From the NCBI RefSeq assembly GCF_001592745.1, contig NZ_LUKD01000001.1:379384-443383 (forward strand): a stretch of DNA of 64,000 nt. Reading direction: 5' to 3'. Position 1 is the first letter of the stretch; each line of letters opens with the position of its first letter. Shown one piece after another: positions 34,165 to 42,973 of the stretch. The notes below the pieces were generated by a model, which was not told the DNA's origin, did no database searches, and saw only the letters and a program-made list of their open reading frames with translations. The stretch is from Bdellovibrio bacteriovorus (GTDB lineage: Bacteria > Bdellovibrionota > Bdellovibrionia > Bdellovibrionales > Bdellovibrionaceae). A program made the position numbers and the translations under genes.

Positions 34165-36843
34165 TTATTGCCACGCTACATGGGAGTCTTCCTGATAAGG
34201 TCTTTCCTCGGGCTGCGGAAGATTCAAAATCGACACAGGGTCGTATTCACGCATGGCTTTCATGACCGCGCTAATATCCTCGTAAAGAATCACAAGGATT
34301 TCGTCTTCCTGAATCTCTGAAAGCCCTTGGCTCACAGCCGCGTCCTCTTTCAGACAAATTTCATGTTCCAAACCAGGAAAGTCTTTGTTAAACATCTCGG
34401 CGATAAGTTTTGGTAGCTCTCCATGCAGGCGACCCCGAAGGTCTGCATCATCCCGCAAAATGACTTTATCAAAGTATTCGGCGGCTTTCTTTGCCCCTGA
34501 AAGAATGATTTCTGTGGAGCGATCGCCGGGAAGTCCCAAAACCACCGTCTTCTTGAAATTTGTCCAGCGACGCAGCATCTCACCGACGTTCGTGATTGCA
34601 TCTGCATTGTGACCGTAGTCCAGTATCGCGTAACCAGCCCCGACACGATACAGGTTTAAGCGACCTTTGTTTTCCGATGCGGGGTGGAAGTTCTGAATAG
34701 AGTCTAAAACTCGTTCTGCGGGAATTCCCATTGCGATACTGGCGGCCAACGCTGCCAGTATATTTGAAATTTGGAACTCGGCCATGCCGCCTAAAGTAAT
34801 CGGCATGTCGCTGGCGTAGGCCAAACTTTGCACACTTCCTTTGTACGACATCACTAAGTGACCATCTTCAAGCCAGCACGCATCTCGCCCCATCGACAGT
34901 TGTTCGGCAAATGCAGGACTGTCTGGCTTAGTTGAGAAGACAATGATATTGCAACCATGCTTTTTAACGCGATTGTTATGAATTAATGACATGCAGTGCT
35001 CATCATCAGCATTGAGCACCAAAGTTCCCCCACGCCGAACACGTTCAGCGACAAGCGATTTGATCCACAAAATATCGTCCACCGTTTCGATGCCATCTTG
35101 TCCGATGTGATCGGAACGAATATTCGTAATTATGCCCACGTCCGACCAATCATAGGCCAAGCCACCACGAAGCAAACCTCCGCGAGCTAATTCTAAAACC
35201 GCGCAATCGACGGCTTGATCACTTAATACCATGTCTGCTGAGAGTGGACCTGAACAGTCACCCGAACATATTTTCTTTTCACCAATCCAGATACCATCAG
35301 TATTTGTCATACCGACGCATTTTTTTCCATTGTCGGACATAATTTTATGAAGAAGCCGTGCTACGGTTGTTTTGCCGTTCGTTCCCGTCACACTTAAAAT
35401 AGGAATACGAGCTTCTTCTTCATCTTTATACATCATATCGACAATCATCGAACCTACATGCGGCTCATCTTCTTTCTTATCCAGAAGATGCATCCGCAAA
35501 CCCGGCCCCGCATTCACTTCAATTATGACAAGTCCACCTTCTGCAATGGACTTCGTAATATCCTTAGAAATTATGTCGATCCCACAGATGTCCAGACCGA
35601 CCAAACGCGCGATGCGCTCACAAAGGATTCGCACTTCTGGTGACGCGGATTGAGTCACATCAATCGCCGTTCCGCCACTAGAGAGATTGGCATTCCCACG
35701 CAGGGTGATTTTTTGATCGGCGCTTGGGATGCTTTCGACATTCAGACCTTGTTTTACCAGATGCTGCGTGAGGATCGGGTCGATAACAACTTTAGAAAGA
35801 TAGCTTTCATGCCCATCACCACGTAAAGGATCTGAGTTGAGCTTTTCTATGAGATTGGCAATAGTGCTTTTCCCATCGCCGACCACAAAAGGTGGCACGC
35901 GCTCTGCCGCCGCCGCGAACTTGCCATCAATAACCAACACACGATAGTCCCGGCCTTGCTGCATTTCTTCAATAATGAAACGCGACGAGAGGGCCTTCGC
36001 ATTATGGTAAGCCTGCTTTAACTCTTCCACGTTTTGGAGGTTTAAGTGAACTCCCTCGCCGTGATGACCATCAAAAGGTTTCAAAACATACGGAGCAGAA
36101 AGCCCTTCAATCGCAGAAGCAATTTCTTCTTCATCATAAATAGTAACTCCATGGGGAACAGGGATTAGTGCTTGTCGCAAGAGAGATTTTGTCATCTCTT
36201 TGTCTTGCACTAGATCCGCCGCGATCAAGCTTGTGCGATCGGTGATCGCCGATTGCACGCGTCTCTGCTTCACACCATAACCCAATTGAATCAGACTTTC
36301 TGATCCAATACGTTTTGTGGGAATTTTCTTTTTCTTTGCGGCCTTAACTAAGCACTCAGCACTTGGACCCAATGCACTTCGTTTATACGCCTTTTTAATA
36401 TTGTTTAAGAAATAAGGAACGTCGACACTGGTGTTGTGCAACACATCTTCAACGAGATTGAAAGCCGAACGAAGGCATTCCACCATGCCTCCCTCATTAT
36501 CAAAGCGAATGATCACATCGTACAGGCCCGGCTTCCCTGCATAACGAGACTTACCATATGTCATATCCATGCCACTCATCGTAGAAAGTTCCAATGCCAC
36601 GTGCTCAATGATGTGAGCCATATAGGTGCCTCTTTCTAAGCGTTGGAAAAATCCCCCAGGAACGCCTGGTGAACACGTATGATCGTAAAGACTGGGAAGA
36701 GCTGTTTTAAGCCCATCGACAAAACCAGGAATTTCATTGCTGGGCTTATCTGTCCACTCTTCAAGACTCACTCTCATGACCATAACGGGAAGATGGTGAT
36801 AGACATTGGGACCATAGATCGGTTTAAAACTGACGATTTTCAT
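34165..36843 (-). CDS. cphA: cyanophycin synthetase
   Basis: An 892-residue enzyme that builds multi-L-arginyl-poly-L-aspartate from Asp, Arg and ATP, as an intracellular nitrogen store. The N-domain has AHIIEHVALEL (His77, His81, Glu85), the site linked to primer trimming. An ATP-grasp domain spans about 190-455, with LKPFDGHHGEGV and IIEVNAGPGLRMHLL. The Mur ligase-like domain has the P-loop VTGTNGKTTVARLL (487-493 for the core) and later LDYGHNADAI. The length matches CphA1. The ATG at 36843 has GGAG seven bases upstream; a frame from 36894 would add 17 residues not typical of the family. Confidence 0.96.
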   Translation of the reverse strand: MKIVSFKPIYGPNVYHHLPVMVMRVSLEEWTDKPSNEIPGFVDGLKTALPSLYDHTCSPGVPGGFFQRLERGTYMAHIIEHVALELSTMSGMDMTYGKSRYAGKPGLYDVIIRFDNEGGMVECLRSAFNLVEDVLHNTSVDVPYFLNNIKKAYKRSALGPSAECLVKAAKKKKIPTKRIGSESLIQLGYGVKQRRVQSAITDRTSLIAADLVQDKEMTKSLLRQALIPVPHGVTIYDEEEIASAIEGLSAPYVLKPFDGHHGEGVHLNLQNVEELKQAYHNAKALSSRFIIEEMQQGRDYRVLVIDGKFAAAAERVPPFVVGDGKSTIANLIEKLNSDPLRGDGHESYLSKVVIDPILTQHLVKQGLNVESIPSADQKITLRGNANLSSGGTAIDVTQSASPEVRILCERIARLVGLDICGIDIISKDITKSIAEGGLVIIEVNAGPGLRMHLLDKKEDEPHVGSMIVDMMYKDEEEARIPILSVTGTNGKTTVARLLHKIMSDNGKKCVGMTNTDGIWIGEKKICSGDCSGPLSADMVLSDQAVDCAVLELARGGLLRGGLAYDWSDVGIITNIRSDHIGQDGIETVDDILWIKSLVAERVRRGGTLVLNADDEHCMSLIHNNRVKKHGCNIIVFSTKPDSPAFAEQLSMGRDACWLEDGHLVMSYKGSVQSLAYASDMPITLGGMAEFQISNILAALAASIAMGIPAERVLDSIQNFHPASENKGRLNLYRVGAGYAILDYGHNADAITNVGEMLRRWTNFKKTVVLGLPGDRSTEIILSGAKKAAEYFDKVILRDDADLRGRLHGELPKLIAEMFNKDFPGLEHEICLKEDAAVSQGLSEIQEDEILVILYEDISAVMKAMREYDPVSILNLPQPEERPYQEDSHVAWQ

Positions 36844-37006
36844 GAAGCAGCTCCATTTGCAACCACTACAATTAACACGTCGTTTTGTAGGCAAGCCAAC
36901 AGGCGATCTTAAAATTTCTGACTTTTAATTACGCCCTGAGTTTTTTCATTGTCGTTTGTCCACAGAGTTTATTTTAGCTTGATTCGGGACAAAAATTTCT
37001 TGGGAA

Positions 37007-37038
37007 AAAGCCGTATTGCTGTTTGGCAACACGGCTTT
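37007..37038 (-). terminator. bidirectional-type terminator after the hemerythrin gene
   Basis: AAAGCCGT (37007-37014) pairs with ACGGCTTT (37031-37038), extended by TTGC/GCAA inside. A-runs on the left give U on the minus transcript, and TTTTT lies on the right. It separates the hemerythrin gene from cphA. Confidence 0.8.
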
Positions 37039-37043
37039 CATTT

Positions 37044-37592
37044 TTAGATCTGACGTTGATGAGAGCTCGAATGGCTGTGCTTTTGACTCAGAGGATGCAT
37101 CAGAATTTCTATGTCCTCTTCCAAAGCTTCCTCCACTTTGGTTTTGTATTTATTTTTCATTTCTTTCATATCTTCAGCAATTTGTTGCTCTTGTTCTTTC
37201 GTAAACCATTTTTTAGCTTGCGGAAAGATTTCGCCTTCTTCTTCTTCGACGTGGTGTTCGACGATCTCACAAAGAACTTTGATTTTTGCTTTCCATTCTT
37301 CTTCTTCCGCATCCATACGAGAAAGCTCATTTAAAAGAAGCGCCATCACGTGATGTTCTTCTCCGCCTTCCCACGCCAGCTCTTCTCCTTCTTTTTCTTT
37401 AGCGGCCGTTTTTAAGGGCTCATAGAAAACTTGCTCTTCAGCTTTGGCATGGGCCGTGAGTTCTGTTTTTAAAGTATCGAAAAGATGTTCAGCTTCAGCG
37501 TATTCTTCGCCGTCCAGACAGTCTTCGATTTTTTCAAAAAGTTTTTCGACTTCGCGGTGGTCTTTTTTCAGCACGTCATAAATGCTTGCCAT
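37044..37592 (-). CDS. hemerythrin HHE-domain protein with His-rich tail
   Basis: A 182-residue protein with HHE ligands His11 (KKDHREVEK), His48 and Glu52 (TAHAKAEE), His80-His81 (GGEEHHVM) and LCEIVEHHVEEEEGEIFP. The C-terminal tail HPLSQKHSHSSSHQRQI is rich in His and Ser and could bind metal. The ATG at 37592 has a GGGGGG run six bases upstream; the frame from 37625 would add 11 residues without support. It lies upstream of cphA but a terminator separates them, so it is likely its own transcript, divergent from the small protein at 37752. Confidence 0.88.
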   Translation of the reverse strand: MASIYDVLKKDHREVEKLFEKIEDCLDGEEYAEAEHLFDTLKTELTAHAKAEEQVFYEPLKTAAKEKEGEELAWEGGEEHHVMALLLNELSRMDAEEEEWKAKIKVLCEIVEHHVEEEEGEIFPQAKKWFTKEQEQQIAEDMKEMKNKYKTKVEEALEEDIEILMHPLSQKHSHSSSHQRQI

Positions 37593-37751
37593 AATTACCC
37601 CCCTTTTTATCCTTATAGGCTCCACAATACCTTTTCAAAATATGAGTGAGCACATCCTGTGTCGAATGACGTGGTCGTTTCCGTTTCTTCGTCGAGGGGA
37701 AAAAATGACAAGTTTTGATAAGATGAAGGAGTGAAATAACCAGGAGGTCTT

Positions 37752-37955
37752 ATGCATACCCATGGAAGATCCGTTAAAGGTCATATCAAAGACACCGAGC
37801 GCGATAAAAAGCAGGATAGCTATCAAACCACCGGCGGAAGACAGAATATGCGCCAAACCCCTGAAAAGAACACTCACAATTATACGCGAGATGATCTGGG
37901 ATACAGTGACCGTGACACCCGCGGCTACGACAAACATCACAAAGGAAATTATTAA
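37752..37955 (+). CDS. small hydrophilic protein, 67 residues
   Basis: The protein is almost wholly polar (His, Lys, Arg, Asp, Gln, Thr) with HTHGRSVKGHIKDTERDKK at its start and a His/Lys/Gly/Tyr C-terminal end. No Cys, no hydrophobic core, so it is probably disordered, like small stress-induced proteins. It has an excellent AGGAGG six bases before the ATG and a strong terminator just after the stop, which together support a real gene. No family recognised. Confidence 0.75.
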   Translation: MHTHGRSVKGHIKDTERDKKQDSYQTTGGRQNMRQTPEKNTHNYTRDDLGYSDRDTRGYDKHHKGNY

Positions 37956-37956
37956 A

Positions 37957-37983
37957 AAAAGCCCGCGTTTATCGCGGGCTTTT
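37957..37983. terminator. bidirectional rho-independent terminator
   Basis: AAAAGCCCGCG-TTTAT-CGCGGGCTTTT is an eleven-base-pair stem flanked by A on the left and T on the right. It serves the small protein gene (plus) and the convergent alcohol dehydrogenase gene (minus). Confidence 0.92.
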
Positions 37984-37987
37984 CAAT

Positions 37988-39157
37988 TTAATTTTTGATA
38001 ACGACTTTGACGCAACTGTCTTGTTTATCTTTAAACATCTTGTATGCGTCCGGTGCTTGATCGATGGAAATGCGATGAGTGATAAGGAACGATGGATCCA
38101 CTCTTCCTTGCAAAATCAGATCTAAAAGTTCTGGCATATACTTTTTGACATGAGTTTGTCCCATCTTCATCGTCAAAGCTTTCCCGAACGCTGCTCCCAT
38201 GGGAACTTTATCAAGCAAGCCTCCATAAACACCTGGAATCGAAACGGTCCCCCCCTTTCGGCAGGCCTGAATCGCTTGGCGAAGTGCTACAGGTCGATCC
38301 GTCGTCATCTTCGCTACCATTTTCACATGCTCGTATTTGCTGTAAAGATCCGTCCCATGCGCTTCCATTCCCACCGCATCAATGCAAGAGTCAGGGCCGC
38401 GTCCACCCGTCATGATATTCAAAGAATCCAGCACGTCGACCTCTTCATAGTTTAAGGTCTCGGCATTGCAAACCTCACGGGCCATACGCAAACGCTCTGG
38501 AACATGGTCAATAGCGATCACGCGCTCAGCTCCCAGCAAATACGCACTTTGGATTGCAAAAAGTCCAACGGGTCCACAACCCCAGACCGCGACTGTATCA
38601 CCTCTTTGAATATTGCAGTTCACCGCGGCCATGTATCCCGTGGGAAAGATATCACTAAGAAAAAGCAATTTATCATCGTCCATATCTTTGGGAACAACCA
38701 ATGGCCCCACATCCCCATATGGGACGCGCGCATACTCGGCCTGGCCGCCGGCATAACCGCCATACATGTGCGAATAACCGAACAGACCAGCACCACCGTG
38801 ACCGTAAACTTTTTCCGCAACTTCGGGTTTGGGATTGCTGTTATCACAAAGAGAGTAATCCTTGCGCTCACAGAAAAAACAATGACCGCATGAGATATTA
38901 AACGGCACAACGACTTTATCACCGATCTTTAAGTTTTTCACGCTGGGACCCAGCTCAACAACTTCACCCATAAACTCATGCCCTAAGATATCCCCTTTTT
39001 GCATCGTCGGAATAACACCGTCGTACAAATGCAGATCAGAACCACAAATCGCCGTCGAGGTGATCTTCACCACAATATCGCGAGGATTGAGAATGCGTGG
39101 ATCTGGAACCTTTTCAACTTCAACATGGTTACTTCCTTGCCAACAAACTGCTCTCAT
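37988..39157 (-). CDS. zinc-dependent alcohol dehydrogenase family protein
   Basis: A 389-residue medium-chain dehydrogenase. Catalytic zinc ligands lie in ICGSDLHLY and LGHEFMGEV, and structural zinc cysteines in [17 protein letters not shown]. The NAD site is [12 protein letters not shown] with an acidic Asp at the end of the next strand (VIAIDHV). The long insert [20 protein letters not shown] and the overall length place it near the glutathione-independent formaldehyde dehydrogenase type, but the substrate is uncertain. It is the last gene of a three-gene minus-strand unit: GH2, SRPBCC, then this. Confidence 0.88.
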   Translation of the reverse strand: MRAVCWQGSNHVEVEKVPDPRILNPRDIVVKITSTAICGSDLHLYDGVIPTMQKGDILGHEFMGEVVELGPSVKNLKIGDKVVVPFNISCGHCFFCERKDYSLCDNSNPKPEVAEKVYGHGGAGLFGYSHMYGGYAGGQAEYARVPYGDVGPLVVPKDMDDDKLLFLSDIFPTGYMAAVNCNIQRGDTVAVWGCGPVGLFAIQSAYLLGAERVIAIDHVPERLRMAREVCNAETLNYEEVDVLDSLNIMTGGRGPDSCIDAVGMEAHGTDLYSKYEHVKMVAKMTTDRPVALRQAIQACRKGGTVSIPGVYGGLLDKVPMGAAFGKALTMKMGQTHVKKYMPELLDLILQGRVDPSFLITHRISIDQAPDAYKMFKDKQDSCVKVVIKN

Positions 39158-39168
39158 CGGTGCCTCCT

Positions 39169-39735
39169 TTAATGAAGTGCCGTTTTAGTTTCGTGTTCTC
39201 GATTATTTCCTGCGGGCTGCCCTTCGACGGTCGGTATTTCTCGGGCTTCAAAAAGGGCACGCAATTTAAACAAATTTAAACGCAGATTTCGGCCGGGACT
39301 TTCCCCAAGAAGTTTTTCAAAAAGCTCGGTGATTTTTCCGCCGGGAAGATCATAGGCTAGTTTTACTTTTACTTGTGTTCCTCGACCGTAGGGTAGTTCC
39401 AAAAACTCCACTCGACCGGAATGTTGAAGATCTTCGGTGGCGCCGACTGATTTCCATGCAATTAAAGAAAAAGGCACTTCCTGAACAATTTCACAGTCCC
39501 ACTCGATGGTCTTTTTACCCTTAAGGGCTTTCCAAACCCAATGCGATTTCGTCTCTGAAGTCACAACGACGGATTCTAACTGCTCTGTAAAAAGAGTGAA
39601 GTGTGTTACATCCCGCCAGAAGTTATAGAGCTCCTTAGCAGAAGCTTGGATGGTGATTGCCTCCTCTGTGTAAACATCATCGGGCAAGGTGTTTACACGC
39701 TGGCTTTCCTTCGAGCTGACTATTTCTTTTTCCAT
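39169..39735 (-). CDS. SRPBCC (START-like) family protein
   Basis: The 188-residue protein has the START/Bet v1-like pattern: an entry strand [20 protein letters not shown], then [20 protein letters not shown] and a long C-terminal helix. Members bind hydrophobic ligands in a cavity; many bacterial ones of the cyclase/dehydrase group are found beside short stress operons. No catalytic residues are implied. AAGGAG precedes the ATG. It sits 23 bases after the GH2 stop and 11 bases before the alcohol dehydrogenase start, so it is in one operon with both. Confidence 0.82.
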   Translation of the reverse strand: MEKEIVSSKESQRVNTLPDDVYTEEAITIQASAKELYNFWRDVTHFTLFTEQLESVVVTSETKSHWVWKALKGKKTIEWDCEIVQEVPFSLIAWKSVGATEDLQHSGRVEFLELPYGRGTQVKVKLAYDLPGGKITELFEKLLGESPGRNLRLNLFKLRALFEAREIPTVEGQPAGNNREHETKTALH

Positions 39736-39758
39736 GACTTCTCCTTTCTTGAAGAGAA

Positions 39759-41609
39759 TTAAAGATCTAAATCTGGTTCAGGGGGTGGCAGCGGCGGCGG
39801 CTGAGGCGTCGACAGGAGTTCTCCGCGAGTGTACCCCGCTCCACGAGTGGCGCGTGCCATTGCATTGATTGAAAATTTCGGTGTGCGATCGGCTTTGAAA
39901 AGCCCATTGGCTTCTTGGAAAGTGTCGGTAAATTGCGTGTAACAAAATCCGCAAAAAAGATCGACACGGTGGATGGCATCCATCAACTTCTCATACTTTC
40001 TTCTAAACTCTCCCGATGATTGCACTGACGAATACCCCCAAGTGGAAGTTCTTTCGGATGGATCGACAAAGGCGATACCACCAAACTCCGTGATCATCAC
40101 TGGTTGACCTCCGTGCGGATAACCTTCAACAGTCAGGACACGTCCCCCAGGACGATACTTCGTTAGCACATCGCCAATGTTTTGATGAGAAGTGTACTTT
40201 TTCAAAATACGTTCAGGCTGATCATCGTAGTCATGAATTCCTAAAAGGTCTGTCGCCGTACTTTCCCAACCGTCATTTCCGATGCAGGGCCGTGTCGGAT
40301 CTAAGGTTTTAGTGATGTGATACAGGGCTTGCACACAATGCTGATGACTTTCTTTTTCTGCCAAGTCCGGCACTCCCCAGGATTCGTTGAAAGGCACCCA
40401 AAGAATTACACTGGGATGATTCATATCTCGATCTATGACTTCGACCCATTCTTTCAGAATTCTTTCCACCGATTCATGCGTGAAGCGGTAGGCACTGGGC
40501 ATTTCACCCCACACCACAAGTCCCAAAACATCCGCCCAATAGAAGAATTCAGGATCCTCGATCTTTTGATGCTTTCGGACTCCATTAAATCCCGCTGCTT
40601 TAATCAATTCGATGTCCGTTTTTAAAGACTCGGATGACGGAGGTGTCATAAATGTGTCGGGCCAGTATCCTTGATCCAGAACCATGCGCAAATAGTAAGG
40701 TCGGCCATTCAACATGAAGCGATCGCCGTGAAAGGCCACACTTCGCAAAGCCGTATAGCTTTTCACTTTATCCAAAAGAAAATTACGATCCCACAGCTCA
40801 ACATGAACTGTAATCAACGTAGGCTTTTCAGGACTCCATAAAAGTTCGTTGCGAAAGTCATCAATACCTGGATCCGAAAAAGCGATGCGACGGTGCACTT
40901 CTTTGTGAACGACATCGTAAGAGTCTTGAGCCAACAGTTTTCCATCACATTCCATACGTACGCGCACTTGAAGACCGTCAGCACAAGGACCGGCGACAAA
41001 AACTTCGCATCCTACTTCCCATCTTTCAATGAGCGGAGTCAGACGCAATTTTTCTATGTATGTTTCAAAAACTTCCTCAATCCAAACGGTCTGCCAAATT
41101 CCACTGGTGCGTGGATACCAGATACTGTGTGGGTCTTTTTGCCAGTCTTGTTTTCCACGCGGCTTTGCTAAGTCGAAAGGATCGTCGTCCGCACAGACTG
41201 AAATCACTTGATCACCGGTATCGCTTAAGGCCTCGGTGATGTCCAGTGTAAAAGGTGTATGACCCCCTTCATGACTGCCTATATACGAACCGTTCACCCA
41301 AACTTTCGCTTCGTAGTCAACGGCACCAAAATGCAAGAGTATTCGCTTGCGTGCAATTCGTTGCACCTCAAAGCGACGTTGGTACCAACAGCGAGGATGA
41401 AATCCCGTATCGCCGATTCCACTGGCTTTACACTCTGGCACAAAAGGCACCTGGATTTTAAGTGGCCATTCTTTAATTTGTGACGGGTGTGAAAATACCT
41501 GTGCATCATCAAACAAAAAAGACCAACTGCCGTTGAGTGACATCCAATTACTTCGTTGAAAGTTTTTTCGAGGATACGGATCTAAGGTGATTTCATTTCG
41601 CTGTGGCAT
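39759..41609 (-). CDS. glycoside hydrolase family 2 protein
   Basis: A 616-residue enzyme with the GH2 order: sugar-binding jelly roll (about 20-190), immunoglobulin-like domain (about 190-290) and TIM barrel. The acid/base is Glu409 in WVPFNESWGV and the nucleophile is Glu508 in MITEFGGIAF. It has no signal peptide, so it should act in the cytoplasm, or its substrate must enter the cell. Substrate type (galactoside, mannoside, glucuronide) is not determined. A Pro/Asp-rich tail ends the protein. The ATG at 41609 follows GGAGGG; a start at 41690 would add 27 residues with no family match. It is divergent from the glycosyltransferase operon. Confidence 0.85.
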   Translation of the reverse strand: MPQRNEITLDPYPRKNFQRSNWMSLNGSWSFLFDDAQVFSHPSQIKEWPLKIQVPFVPECKASGIGDTGFHPRCWYQRRFEVQRIARKRILLHFGAVDYEAKVWVNGSYIGSHEGGHTPFTLDITEALSDTGDQVISVCADDDPFDLAKPRGKQDWQKDPHSIWYPRTSGIWQTVWIEEVFETYIEKLRLTPLIERWEVGCEVFVAGPCADGLQVRVRMECDGKLLAQDSYDVVHKEVHRRIAFSDPGIDDFRNELLWSPEKPTLITVHVELWDRNFLLDKVKSYTALRSVAFHGDRFMLNGRPYYLRMVLDQGYWPDTFMTPPSSESLKTDIELIKAAGFNGVRKHQKIEDPEFFYWADVLGLVVWGEMPSAYRFTHESVERILKEWVEVIDRDMNHPSVILWVPFNESWGVPDLAEKESHQHCVQALYHITKTLDPTRPCIGNDGWESTATDLLGIHDYDDQPERILKKYTSHQNIGDVLTKYRPGGRVLTVEGYPHGGQPVMITEFGGIAFVDPSERTSTWGYSSVQSSGEFRRKYEKLMDAIHRVDLFCGFCYTQFTDTFQEANGLFKADRTPKFSINAMARATRGAGYTRGELLSTPQPPPLPPPEPDLDL

Positions 41610-41785
41610 GGAACCCTCCGCGTTAGCTAGAGCGCAACTGCTTCTAAATATGAAAGCCTGTTGTCGTTTTCGCACTATGTATTTAGGCACCGGCCTCGGA
41701 GACCTTTTGAAACCGCATTCAAATTGGATTCAAAATAAAACTCACCAAAAAACATTTTCCCTCAACAACTTTCGAAAGGTGCAAC

Positions 41786-42970
41786 ATGAGTCTTACTTGT
41801 GAAGCTTCAGACTTGCTTGTGTTCTCTCATCTCCGCTGGAACTTTGTATTCCAAAGACCTCAACATCTTATGTCGCGTTTCGCGACCTTTCGTCGAGTGT
41901 ACTTCATCGAAGAGCCGATTTTTCATTCGGCCGATGAAGCGGAGTTGGAACTTCATCAGTCCAAAGAAGGTGTGACCGTGGTCGTCCCTCACCTCCCAGA
42001 AAAAATCGGAGCGAAGGATCATGATTTAGTTCTGCAAAAGCTGCTGGATAATTTAATGAATGAAGAAATGATTGAAGACTACGCGGCCTGGTACTACACG
42101 CCGATGGCGCTGAACTTCAGTCGTCATCTTTCGCCTTCCGTCACTATTTATGACTGCATGGATGAGCTTTCTAAATTCCACGGTGCCCCCCGCGAACTAT
42201 TAGACCGCGAGCAAGAACTATTAACGAAGGCCGACTTGGTATTCACCGGTGGCTACTCGCTGTATGAAGCAAAAAAAGACCGACATGAACATGTTCATCC
42301 GTTTCCAAGTGGAATCGACATTCATCACTTCAATACGGCTCGAGGCAATAAGAATGATCCCGAAGATCAAAAACACATTCCTCATCCACGCATGGGCTTT
42401 ATTGGCGTGATTGACGAAAGAATGGATATTGATCTTGTTCGCCAGACGGCAGAACTTCGTCCCGACTGGAACTTTATTATGATTGGCCCCGTCGTAAAGA
42501 TCGATCCTGCAAGCTTACCGCAGCTTCCCAATATTTATTATCTAGGTAAGAAGGACTATGCCGATCTTCCAAAATACATGGCGGGTTGGGATTGTGCCTT
42601 GATGCCTTTCGCGCGCAACGAGGCCACTCGTTTTATCAGTCCCACTAAAACTCCGGAATATTTGGCCGCCGGCTGTCCCGTGGTTTCCACACCTATTCGC
42701 GACGTGGTGGAGCCCTACGGCAATCGCAAACTTGTCGCCATTGGCGAAACCGCGCAAGAATTTGTGGCTCATATCGAAGAGGCTCTGGATCGCAACAAGT
42801 ACGATGCCGACTGGCTGGATGTTGTTGATGAATTTTTAAAAGACATCACTTGGGACGAGACCTGGAAAAAGATGGCGCATTTAGAAACACATCATACCCG
42901 TCTCAAAGCCATGCTACCGGGATTGAAGAACACGGATTCCATGAACATCAACTTTTTACGAGGAATGTGA
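41786..42970 (+). CDS. glycosyltransferase, GT4-like
   Basis: A 394-residue protein with a GT-B fold outline. The N-terminal part has FSHLRWNFVFQRPQHLMSRF, typical of a group found next to UDP-galactopyranose mutase. HPFPSGIDIHHF and GFIGVIDERMDIDLV begin the C-terminal domain, and PTKTPEYLAAGCPVVSTP near 295-315 is the nucleotide-sugar site with its Glu. It probably transfers a sugar, perhaps galactofuranose given the glf gene two genes downstream (inference). The next gene begins three bases after its stop. Confidence 0.85.
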   Translation: MSLTCEASDLLVFSHLRWNFVFQRPQHLMSRFATFRRVYFIEEPIFHSADEAELELHQSKEGVTVVVPHLPEKIGAKDHDLVLQKLLDNLMNEEMIEDYAAWYYTPMALNFSRHLSPSVTIYDCMDELSKFHGAPRELLDREQELLTKADLVFTGGYSLYEAKKDRHEHVHPFPSGIDIHHFNTARGNKNDPEDQKHIPHPRMGFIGVIDERMDIDLVRQTAELRPDWNFIMIGPVVKIDPASLPQLPNIYYLGKKDYADLPKYMAGWDCALMPFARNEATRFISPTKTPEYLAAGCPVVSTPIRDVVEPYGNRKLVAIGETAQEFVAHIEEALDRNKYDADWLDVVDEFLKDITWDETWKKMAHLETHHTRLKAMLPGLKNTDSMNINFLRGM

Positions 42971-42973
42971 TTT

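Noticed and set aside
37762-37998. A 78-codon frame overlapping the small hydrophilic protein
   Set aside because: It crosses the terminator and has no ribosome-binding site; the frame at 37752 has both a strong site and a stop just before the terminator.
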